Assembly: GCA_950097015.1 (NCBI GenBank)
Contig: CATNEN010000034.1
Coordinates: 3,077,501 to 3,141,500 of the forward strand
Origin: Macrostomum hystrix
Taxonomy: Eukaryota; Platyhelminthes; Macrostomidae
Length of the DNA: 64,000 nucleotides
Direction: 5' to 3'
A program made the translations under genes and the position numbers. The notes under the pieces are model-generated. The model did no database searches and was not told where the DNA came from. It saw only the letters and a list, made by a program, of their open reading frames with translations. This document shows positions 47,501 through 55,859 of the stretch, piece after piece; position 1 is the first letter of the stretch, and the number at the start of each line of letters is the position of its first letter.

Positions 47501-50500
47501 TCTAGATGACTAGGTGTCTAGATGACCAGGTGTCTAGATGACCAGGTGTCTAGATGACCAGGTGTCTAGATGACCCGGGTCTAGATGACCAGGTGTCTAG
47601 ATGACCCGGGTCTAGATGACCAGGTGTCTAGATGACGCGGGTCTAGATGACCAGGTATCTAGATAACAAATAAAATAATTTTTTAAATATATCGTGTTGA
47701 CTATCATATTTATAAATAGCTAACGAGCTATTAAGAACATTTTAATTAGCTCGTAGAAATTAAAGTATTCTTTTATGATGGTTTTATATTAGATTTTCTC
47801 CAATTTCATAAATAAATCAGTGAAAGCCTATTTTGAAATTGTTTACTTTGGTTGCCATGACGAGATGGAGACCTACTTGAGATCAGTTTTTGTTCACCTG
47901 CCAGACAGGAAAATTTAACTGCTAAATTATTTAAAGCAGAATCTGACGAAAAATTCTCTGATATTCAATTCCCCCACCATTTGTTCATGAATTATTAAAT
48001 TTTCCAAGCCTTCTATGTCCCACAATTACCTTTATTAGCTATTTTGAAAGATAGAAGATAGAACAAATATTTAACAGAATAATTAAATCCGAGCAACAGA
48101 AAAATACTAAACTTGTCGTACTAGTACACTAGTCTAGTATGTTTTATATCTTCTGAAGTCACACTTCTTCTCTATACCTACTATGAAGCATATCTGAGTG
48201 TTATCTAGGATCTACTCTAGAGCTGAGTCTAGGATCTACTCTAGATCTGAGTCTAGGATCTACTCTAGATCTGAGTCTAGGATCTACTCTAGATCTGAGT
48301 CTAGGATCTACTCTAGATCTGAGTCTAGGATCTACTCTAGATCTGAGTCTAGGATCTACTCTAGATCTGAGTCTAGGATCTACTCTAGAGCTGAGTCTAG
48401 GATCTACTCTAGATCTGAGTCTAGGATCTACTCTAGATCTGAGTCTAGGATCTACTCTAGATCTGAGTCTAGGATCTACTCTAGATCTGAGTCTAGGATC
48501 TACTCTAGATCTGAGTCTAGGATCTACTCTAGATCTGAGTCTAGGATCTACTCTAGAGCTGAGTCTAGGATCTACTCTAGATCTGAGTCTAGGATCTACT
48601 CTAGATCTGAGTCTAGGATCTACTCTAGATCTGAATCTAGGATCGTATTTCATTGCCTGCTTTCTATACTCCCACAGCGCGCAGGCAAGGTGCTTGACAA
48701 GCTGAACATCAAGCGCGACAAGATCGTCGATATTCAGAAGGCCATGCAATCGGCCGATATCAACAATGACAGGCAGTTGGACTTTGAGGAGTGGCGCGCC
48801 GAGCTCAAGATGTGAGTCCCGTGTTGTGCTGACCTTGAATTTATGGTTAGTGTGCTAGGCTAGGCATCGTAGGCATTCATATCTGCTGTGGTAGGTAGCG
48901 TAGGCATTCATATCTACTGTGGTAGGTAGCGTAGGCATTCATATCTGCTGTGGTAGGTAGCGTAGGCATTCATATCTGCTGTGGTAGGTAGCGTAGGCAT
49001 TCATATCTGCTGTGGTAGGTACCGTAGGCATTCATATCTGCTGTGGTAGGTACCGTAGGCATTCATATCTGCTGTGGTAGGTACCGTAGGCATTCATATC
49101 TGCTGTGGTAGGTAGCGTAGGCATTCATATCTGCTGTGGTAGGTAGCGTAGGCATTCATATCTGCTGTGGTAGGTAGCGTAGACATTCATATCTGCTGTG
49201 GTAGGTAGCGTAGGCATTCATATCTGCTGTGGTAGGTAGCGTAGACATTCATATCTGCTGTGGTAGGTAGCGTAGACATTCATATCTGCTGTGGTAGGTA
49301 GCGTAGACATTCATATCTGCTGTGGTAGGTAGCGTAGACATTCATATCTGCTGTGGTAGGTAGCGTAGGCATTCATATCTGCTGTGGTAGGTCTACCATT
49401 CATTCGAAAAAAACATAATAATAAAATCTCCATAGGCGAGGCTACGCCGACGGCGAAATTGAAGCCATGTTTGCCAAATACGACGTCGACGGCGATCGCG
49501 TACTGGACGAAGAGGAACAGCGGAAGATGACCAGCGAATTGGAGGGCCAGAAGGTACAGTGCTGCTTCCTGGCTTTCTATTATTATAATTATAATACTTA
49601 TAAATGTGCATATTAATTAGTACTAGAATATTTTAGTTCTCAATTCGGTCTACTTCTAGTAGTGTTTAGTAGCAAAGTGTTATGCTCTTATAGAATTTAG
49701 TTAAATATAATAATAACTCGTTTTAGTTATTTGTGTTGGAATATGTATATTAATCGAAAATGAAATCATTTTAATATTCTAACAACATCACAAACTCTAT
49801 TTTTAATAATTTATTCAACAGCGCAACCTGGACGCCAATGCTGTAGGAGGGCTAATATTTTTTGTGTTGTCGTTTTTGGCTTTTGTTGTTAACCATAAGG
49901 GTTTTTACTGTCTTATCTTAAAAATAAACTATTGATATTGGAAATATCGATCTCTTATTGTTATAACCATAGTTCTATTGATGACAGCAGGACTGTCTAT
50001 ATTTATAATTTATGCGAATCTCTTTACCCAATATTTTCTATTCCTTATCCCAATCGTATTTTCTGTATATATAATTAAACTATTGTTAATTATCTCACGG
50101 CTGCTGTTTTCAAGTAAAAACAGGATTTTCTCCTGATATACTCCAGATCTACTCAAGATCTCTCTAGATCTACTCTAGATCTACTCTAGATCTAATCTTG
50201 ATCTACTCTAGATCTACTCTTGATCTAATCTTGATCTACTCTAGATCTACTCTAGATCTAATCTTGATCTACTCTAGATCTACTCTGGATCTACTCTAGA
50301 TCTACTCAAAATCTACTCAAGATCTAATCAAGATCTACTCTAGATCTACTCTTGATCTAATATTGATCTACTCTGGATCTACTCTAGATCTACTTATGAT
50401 CTATTCTACATTTAACGAGAAATAAAAGTCCTGATCTAACAAAGTCTTTCACCCTTCTTCGCGCCAATGGAAAGACCCTGTGGCTAACTCAGTCTCACCC

Positions 50501-51034
50501 ATTCGCACACATTGGCAGGCGGCGCTGAATGATCAAATCCAAACGGAACGCGAGCGACCTTCCACCGCCCGCTCAACTGCCGACCTGGGCGACGACAACC
50601 GGCAGCAGAGCTCTCGACGCGGCGGCAGCGCCGGCACCGGCGGCGGAGCGGGCGTCTCGTCGGAGGAGTTCACGGTGCTGGCCAGGCGGGTGGACCGCAT
50701 GGAGCACAGCATTGGCAGCATCGTGTCGAAGATCGACGCCGTCCTGGTGAAACTCGAAGCCATGGAGAAGGCCAAGCTGCGCCGCCGCGAGACCATGACC
50801 AAACTGCTGGACTCAATCAGCGAGAGCGAGGGCGTCTCGGACGAAATGAAGCGAGAACAGATGGAACAGCTGGTGCGCGAGGAGCTGGAGCGCTGGGAGG
50901 GCGAACCGGTGGATGCCGCCCCCGTATCGGCCCGAGCCGCCACAGCGAGGGGTCGTTCTGCCGGTTCTGCCGGCGGCGCCTCGCGTCCTGGTAGCGCGGC
51001 AGGCGGCGGCAGCGGCAGCGAGACCCGCTACTAG
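41581..51034 (+). CDS. PKD2: Polycystin-2 (TRPP) cation channel, complete, nine exons (858 aa)
   Basis: The exons are 41581-41839, 43210-43323, 44386-44516, 44961-45356, 45963-46850, 48678-48811, 49436-49553, 49822-49842 and 50519-51034. All have GT-AG junctions and matching phases. Polycystin-2 is a ciliary/ER calcium-permeable TRP channel. The first TM lies in [18 protein letters not shown]. The polycystin (TOP) domain in exons 3-4 has [26 protein letters not shown] and LLGVPRVRQ. Exon 5 has the remaining TMs and the pore filter LGD (residues 531-533), then [16 protein letters not shown]. The tail has two EF-hand loops (623-634, 657-668) and the coiled coil [20 protein letters not shown]. 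The GTGs upstream of ATG 41581 are not credible starts. The human protein (968 aa) has a longer N-terminus, and its RVxP ciliary motif is not visible here. An alternative exon 2 lies at 42803-42916. Confidence 0.96.
41925..42690. repeat. ~21-bp purine-rich minisatellite in polycystin-2 intron 1
   Basis: About 36 copies of gagaggggagaagagatcag plus one base, almost all purine on the plus strand, with occasional longer units (gtgggag). A two- to five-unit higher-order pattern is visible. Such a polypurine tract could form H-DNA or an R-loop in a transcribed intron; this is an inference from composition. Confidence 0.93.
42803..42916 (+). CDS. PKD2: Alternative copy of polycystin-2 exon 2 (candidate mutually exclusive exon 2a)
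   Basis: This segment encodes [29 protein letters not shown] and VYLTVLSI, aligned residue for residue with exon 2 at 43210-43323 ([16 protein letters not shown] and so on). Both are exactly 114 nt, start two bases into a codon after an AG, and end ATTT|GTAA, so either can join exon 1 and exon 3 in frame. IKTTLREL is shared and the transmembrane half differs. Its acceptor (CACTAAAG) has a poor pyrimidine tract. The frame is open upstream to ATG 42748, so it could instead belong to an alternative first exon. I see no stop codon or splice lesion that would make it a pseudo-exon. Confidence 0.72.
43550..44335. repeat. ~25-bp minisatellite with telomere-like CCCTAACC in polycystin-2 intron 2
   Basis: About 31 copies of a 24-26-bp unit (ccctaaccgaaatccc plus tagatcccca). 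The CCCTAACC word in every copy resembles 1.3 units of the metazoan telomere repeat, but the rest of the unit does not. The array fills most of intron 43324-44385. Confidence 0.93.
44630..44945. repeat. 53-bp minisatellite in polycystin-2 intron 3
   Basis: About six copies of a 53-bp unit (core ctcaatccttattccattct, then cccaattatcccacttgtgcag). Each copy is pyrimidine-rich and ends in a 3' splice-like TTGTGCAG, so the 444-bp intron has a ladder of decoy acceptors ahead of the real CCATCCGCAG at 44960. Confidence 0.92.
45480..45865. repeat. 42-bp minisatellite in polycystin-2 intron 4
   Basis: About nine copies of a 42-bp unit (core gcaactatagcagaccccat, then agcaaccaagacaggcacaa). Units are composed of two related 21-bp halves (agcaac...). 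The array lies in intron 45357-45962. Confidence 0.93.
46905..47665. repeat. 16-bp minisatellite (CCAGGTGTCTAGATGA) in polycystin-2 intron 5
   Basis: About 47 copies of CCAGGTGTCTAGATGA, with a 14-bp variant CCGGGTCTAGATGA interspersed and a few longer (atatga) units at the left. Every copy has the XbaI-type palindrome TCTAGA. It starts 55 bp after the exon 5 donor. Confidence 0.95.
47670..48195. other. Unique AT-rich spacer between two arrays in intron 5
   Basis: Non-repetitive AT-rich DNA with no coding signal. It is the only part of the 1827-bp intron that is not tandem repeat. Confidence 0.5.
48205..48650. repeat. 24-bp minisatellite ending at the exon 6 acceptor
   Basis: About 18 nearly perfect copies of a 24-bp unit (gatctactctagatctgag plus tcta). 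It stops only about 27 bp before the exon 6 acceptor at 48677. Because 24 is divisible by 3, the frame (SESRIYSR)n is open straight through the acceptor into exon 6. Confidence 0.95.
48845..49390. repeat. 31-bp minisatellite in polycystin-2 intron 6
   Basis: About 17 copies of a 31-bp unit (taggcattcatatctgctgt, then ggtaggtagcg). Subtypes differ at tagcg/taccg and taggc/tagac. The array lies between exons 6 and 7. Confidence 0.95.
49822..49842 (+). CDS. PKD2: 21-nt microexon of polycystin-2 (exon 8)
   Basis: TTATTCAACAG precedes seven codons (RNLDANA), followed by the donor GTAGGA. Both ends are phase 0 and link GQK| of exon 7 to |[11 protein letters not shown] of exon 9. RNLDANA sits where the family has an acidic REDLDLD-like stretch after the EF-hand. 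Skipping it would keep the frame, so it could be optional. Confidence 0.65.
50145..50415. repeat. Degenerate GATCTACTCTA repeat in polycystin-2 intron 8
   Basis: Irregular copies of gatctactctagatctact and gatctaatctt, of roughly 11-29 bp periodicity. They share the gatctactctagatct word with the regular 24-bp array in intron 5 of the same gene, suggesting a common origin. Confidence 0.88.
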
Positions 51035-51039
51035 CCTAA

Positions 51040-52670
51040 GCTAGCCAATCGCCGACTTGCTAATCTGTGAAACAAGCAGAAATGTTATTTTAGCTTCAGC
51101 ATATATCAATTGACAAATCGCCAAATGAAATTATTGTTATTTTTTAAATAATAATGAGACAGACAAATTCGAACCTTGGATCTCTCAGTTCCGCAACCTT
51201 CTCATCCGTCCCGTTTGCGTTTCTTTAACAGGCTCTGGTTTGTTTTTTTGTGTGTCTGTATGCTTAGATTCGTATCAACTGTACTTTAAGAAGACATTTT
51301 TCCTAGTTCAGTTCGGATACAATGGTTTGTTTTGAAGAGATGCCTAAAAGTGCAAATTTTAAAGATCTATTTTATATTATTTGTTATTTTAAATGTGCCT
51401 TCGATTGACAAGCCAGCAGCTGCCATGGCGGCTATTAATGAAATCTCTACCAATATATATTTTAATATTTAATGTTATATTGAGAAATATTTGACAAGCA
51501 AATACAGATGATCACACTATTGTTGTGGCCGCCAGCCCAATGAGCCAGCTCTATTACCCCACACTATATTTCCCTCTTTTGGCAATCCAGAACTACATGT
51601 GCCGATTTGCTTTGCTTTTCATTTCATTGTTCATTCAGTCCGTGGACTGGGGAGGCCGTCCGACGTCAACATCGTCGAGATATTCAGTGATTATTGTCGA
51701 AGACCCTGGCGACAAGGACAGCTAACGTTGTTTTGTATAGACCTCTGGCGAATCCATATTGGTTCAATAACCTGAGTTAATCTTGTTGTGCTGAGGCAGC
51801 GTGGCCAAATGAAAAACGGAGCAGTAATATAATTGAGGTGAAAAGAAACGCGCGCACCATTATATATTTAGACTGTCAAGGCTGTCACGTCAACAACCAA
51901 CCCCACCCCGGCTTAGACCGGTCTGGGGCAGACGGTAAACCCCCCAGCCAATCACAACGCGCGCCACGTGCGCTAGCACTCTAGGCGGCATGCAACCCGC
52001 ATACGCACAAAATTCTTAAAAAAGAAAGCTTTGAGCATTTGAAATACCCCCCGGGTCCTTCTACTGTCAAACCTTGTACTGCCTGTCAGGCTTCTACTGG
52101 CTAGCCACCTCGTGAACAGTCTGGTGCACAGCACACTCGTGCAGCATGCTCGTTTTGCTGTTATATTGGTTCGTCTCTCTGCGGTTTTCGAAGTTCTTGC
52201 TAGAAGGAAAACAATTTGCGTCCTTAACTCCAAGAACGCTGCTATGCCGTCAATTGGCGTCAATAGGCTCAGAACGTGCCTTTCCAATTCCAATGTGTAT
52301 TGGCTCAAATACAAGTATAAGCAACTTACAAACATGCTAATAAGATAAGCAAACTTGTCGGGACGTACATTGGGGTAGAGAATGAAAGGAGAGAGGGTGG
52401 CTCGCCAGCCAATAGCAACAGAGGGGGAGAGAGACGGGTTACCTAATTAAATTTTTTAGCTTTCTAGCAACGCTCGTATCGCACTACTTATTAGTTGAAT
52501 TAAGTAAGCAAGATAGTACATTAAAGTTGTTTTATTTCAAGTACTCTTAGCATAGCGTTTCTTCTACCATTGTTGTATTTAGAAAAATGTACAATTAGCG
52601 CCAGTGGAAGCCTTTCATAGCATATTGATGCAGGCAGTTGCCTTCAGTCTATTTCGTTAAACGTTTGTAT
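51040..52670. other. Intergenic region between convergent polycystin-2 and the pacifastin-like gene
   Basis: No gene seen. AT-rich DNA follows the polycystin-2 stop, then a more GC-rich block at 51850-52000. TTTATT at 52531-52536 is AATAAA on the minus strand, 139 nt past the stop of the pacifastin-like gene, a well-placed polyadenylation signal. Confidence 0.5.
52531..52536 (-). terminator. Candidate polyadenylation signal (AATAAA) for the pacifastin-like gene
   Basis: Canonical hexamer on the minus strand, 139 nt downstream of the stop codon of the single-exon gene at 52675-53373. Confidence 0.55.
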
Positions 52671-52674
52671 ACAT

Positions 52675-53373
52675 TTAGAATCGCCGCGACAGCCACTGCA
52701 TCAGCGTCTCCTGCCTCTCGCGACGACTATTTCCGCGTCGTCCGCCGGCGGCGCCATCGATGCGCGCGCCCAGGCTGCGGCAGTGCCGCTTGAATTCGCG
52801 CTTGTTGCCAACGAACTCCGGGCAGGTGTTGACAGTCTCGCATTGGGCAGACTCGGCCGGCTCCTGCGGGCAGCGGCAGTTGTTGCAGCCGTCGAAGAAG
52901 GTCGCGCCCCGCTGCTGGCGGCACAGCTTGCGCTCCTTGAAGCACTTGATTGGCCAGCGTTGGCCGCCTGCTGCTGGCGCGATGGCGCCTCCGGCTGCAG
53001 CCGCAGCCGCGGCCCGCTGGTTCTCCATGCGCCACCTGTAGCGCAGCATCTTCTTCTGCACCTTGCGGGCCAGCTTGGCGCAGTAGCGGGCCGCTTTGCG
53101 CTTCTGCCTCGGCTCCTGCAGCTCCTCCTCGCGCGGGCAGGACTTGATTGTGCAGGTCAACTTGTCCGCCTGAGAGCCGCAGGTGCACAGATTGCAGCCG
53201 TCCGACACCTTGAAGCCAATCAGAGCCGCGTCACCTGTGCAAACCTCCTGCGGCTTGACCTGGGCGCATGTGACATCCATGCTGCGGCCTCGGCCGCCGC
53301 GGCCAAAGCGTCGGCCGCTGACGATGGCGGCCGTGGAGAAGGCCAGGAACAGTAGTAGTACGACACGCATCAT
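52675..53373 (-). CDS. Secreted cysteine-rich protein with two pacifastin-like repeats (232 aa)
   Basis: Single exon, starting MMRVVLLLFLAFSTAAIVSG, a clear signal peptide. Two cysteine clusters, SDGCNLCTC...LTCTIKSC and FDGCNNCRC...AQCETVNTC, fit the C-N-x-C-x-C ... C-x(3,4)-C spacing of pacifastin light-chain protease inhibitors. A basic Lys/Arg-rich linker with an Ala run (about residues 90-140) separates them, and the C-terminus is basic. The likely role is extracellular, perhaps protease inhibition or matrix; this is inferred from cysteine spacing only. Antistasin-like or VWC-like folds are alternatives. The GC-rich coding bias and well-placed AATAAA support a real gene, although two other frames are also open in this GC-rich stretch. 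Confidence 0.72.
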   Translation of the reverse strand: MMRVVLLLFLAFSTAAIVSGRRFGRGGRGRSMDVTCAQVKPQEVCTGDAALIGFKVSDGCNLCTCGSQADKLTCTIKSCPREEELQEPRQKRKAARYCAKLARKVQKKMLRYRWRMENQRAAAAAAAGGAIAPAAGGQRWPIKCFKERKLCRQQRGATFFDGCNNCRCPQEPAESAQCETVNTCPEFVGNKREFKRHCRSLGARIDGAAGGRRGNSRRERQETLMQWLSRRF

Positions 53374-53379
53374 AATTGC

Positions 53380-54200
53380 TTCTGTCCCTACGGGTCTAGT
53401 AAAGAAAGCCTTTTACCTTGCCTTCCAACAGGTTAGATAGCTGGCATTTATACACACGAAGCCTGTGGCACAGATTTACTCCCTGGATTCTCGCTTATCT
53501 TATCGCAGGATGTCTCTAGCTTCGTTAGTTTAGTTTCTGTTCTGATGCCACGAAATTTCCGGTCAGAGACTAGCCTAACAGAGTTTGACTGCGTGCCACT
53601 GGGACACGGCAGGTCTTTGCCTTCTGATAACAAGCTTCGGGTTTGCTGCTTCGAAAAATCTGCCCACTTTGGCACCTTAAGTTTGGCTGCCTCAGTGGAA
53701 GCAGGTTTAAAATTACTTGCAATCTGCAAATTTGGTATTATTCACACTTGGTCACATGCTTCTATGGGAAATCCTGCATGTACTGGTTGCCCTTTGTAGA
53801 GCTGCAAGTACTCGTACTTGGTCAAATAAGGACTGCATTTCATTATAAAAAATATTTTTTATATTTCATATCTAATTATCAACCATCACGATAGTACTTA
53901 TTTCTTTCTCTATCTAATGAAATCAACAAGAGTAATCCTTATCTATTTTATTCCAAATGTGCAACCAGTTCAGACCAGTTAAGTTCATTGTGAAGAGCCA
54001 TATTTAGCCCAATCATGAGCCTAATTTTAAACTGTTTGACAAACTCGCGAGCTCATGCTGACCTCTGTTGACTCCCTATTTAGACTTTAATTAACTAATT
54101 GTTCCACTTTATAGCTTCAATAAATAGTCTAGCTATTATTGGTATAGCAATAAGACTAAAAATGGCTTTCTCGCTACAACTCTAGCTGAGGACCTTGCTG
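53380..54200. other. Intergenic stretch
   Basis: Mixed unique DNA without a supportable exon. Its last ~35 bp (about 54168-54201, caactctagctgaggaccttgctgg) is a stray unit of the 24-bp array that otherwise begins at 55246, on the far side of the probable LTR. Confidence 0.5.
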
Positions 54201-54201
54201 G

Positions 54202-55245
54202 TGTTGTGAGCTGCGTCTCACAATGCCCTTGCCCCGACCCCTGCGTTCTCTAACCCTTCCACCCTGCTCAATCCAGTTCTACCCGGCCCCGTCTTAGCCC
54301 ACCCTCCTTTATCGTTGTTTTTCACTCGCCCATTGGCTGCCCCCTGCGCCGTCTTCGCTTTGGGGGCTAGCCCAATCAGGTCTCTCGCCAAGGAGACTTC
54401 TGATTGGCTAGCCTTCCTCCTTTGCTCTCTCTCTGTCTCGGCTCTCGACCCTGTGAGTTTTCCCCCCCACCCCCAGCCCTGCGTGGCTTAGCCTCCCCCA
54501 GCCCTGCGTGGCTTAACCCCACCCCCAGCCCTGCGTGGCTTAGCCTCCCCCAAACTTGCGTGGCTTAACCCCACCCCCAGCCCTGCGTGGCTCCGCTCTG
54601 CCCCGTCCAGCCATATGCTCTCGCCCCCACCCGACGCTGTTATTTATTCGCGCGCGCTACCCGTGGCCAGCTCTCCCGCGCCGCTCCGCCCGAGTACTAC
54701 CTTGAGAACCCTGTCTTGAGTTAGAGCAATAACTTAAATAGGAGGTTAGGCGCGAACGGTTGTTATAGAATAAACTACGCAGCCTGAGACACTTCGATTG
54801 TTTTGAGTGCAGCGTTCGATCCCTCCCTGTTAGAAAAGCTTTAACGAGTTATTTATTTGTCCGTGCTCCAAACTTTTTCATCTGCCCGACATCTGCTACT
54901 TCCAAAGATCATCATCATCATCTTTCTCCTCCAGAGTCTTCTCTCAAGTCTGCGAAGCGTCGGTACGCCTCCAGACCGTCATCCACCTCTCTCTGGGGCT
55001 GTCGAGTGGCTACCTGCTCGCAGTCAAATCACTCGCGCATCCTTCTGTGCCGGGCTTAGCGAGTGTCTTTACGCTCCAAGCCCATTCCGTTTCCGCTCGG
55101 AGTGTCTAAACGCCTCGAGGGTCGCCGCTTCCCATCCCTCATCCCCGGCAAGCTTTTGGCAGTCTGTAGCCGAACCCCGACTAGCACGCCTGCGAACCGC
55201 CGACGGTAGCGGCAACTAAAACATTGGTAGCAACATTCTACAACA
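54202..55245 (+). mobile_element. Probable solo LTR of an LTR retrotransposon (~1044 bp)
   Basis: The segment starts TGTTGTGAGC and ends CTACAACA, giving 5-bp TGTTG/CAACA inverted ends typical of LTRs. It contains an AATAAA at 54769-54774 followed by a GT-rich stretch (gattgttttgagtgc), like an R-U5 border. It also has an internal ~28-bp GC-rich repeat (ccagccctgcgtggctta) at 54470-54595. The same 24-bp tandem unit lies on both sides, so the segment inserted into an array. The target duplication is imperfect (ctgg versus ctac). No internal coding region or second LTR is present, hence solo. Confidence 0.5.
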
Positions 55246-55855
55246 CTACGATTCTAGCTGAGAATCTTGCTACCATTCTAGCTGAGCATCTTGCTACCAT
55301 TCTAGCTAAGGATCTTGCTACGATTCTAGCTGAGGATCTTGCTACGATTCTAGCTGAGGATCTTGCTACGATTCTAGCTGAGGATCTTGCTACAACTCTA
55401 GCTGAGGATCTTGCTACGATTAGAACTAACTACGGATCTTGCTACGATTCTAGCCGAGGATCTTGCTACAACTCTAGCCGAGGGTCTTGCTACGATTAGA
55501 ACTAACTACGGATCTTGCTACGATTCTAGCTGAGAATCTTGCTACGATTCTAGCCGAGGATCTTGCTACAACTCTAGCCGAGGGTCTTGCTACGATTAGA
55601 ACTAACTACGGATCTTGCTACGATTCTAGCTGAGAATCTTGCTACGATTCTAGCCGAGGATCTTGCTACAACTCTAGCCGAGGGTCTTGCTACGATTAGA
55701 ACTAACTACGGATCTTGCTACGATTCTAGCCGAGGATCTTGCTACAACTCTAGCCGAGGGTCTTGCTACGATTAGAACTAACTACGGATCTTGCTACGAT
55801 TCTAGCCGAGGATCTTGCTACGATTCTAGCCGAGGATCTTGCTATGATTCTAAAG
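55246..55855. repeat. 24-bp minisatellite, split by the LTR
   Basis: About 24 copies of a 24-bp unit (gattctagctgaggatcttg plus ctac). Blocks containing gattagaactaactacgg recur as a ~100-bp higher-order unit. A leftover unit sits at about 54168-54201. Confidence 0.93.
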
Positions 55856-55859
55856 CTAT

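Noticed and set aside
48201..48749. Minus-strand RSRVDPRL repeat protein
   Set aside because: Antisense reading of the 24-bp intronic array and polycystin-2 exon 6.
52783..53355. Plus-strand open frame opposite the pacifastin-like gene
   Set aside because: Antisense shadow in GC-rich DNA; the minus frame has a signal peptide, ordered cysteines and AATAAA.
54857..55219. 120-residue plus-strand open frame
   Set aside because: It falls inside the probable LTR, lacks domain resemblance, and long chance frames are common in GC-rich LTRs.
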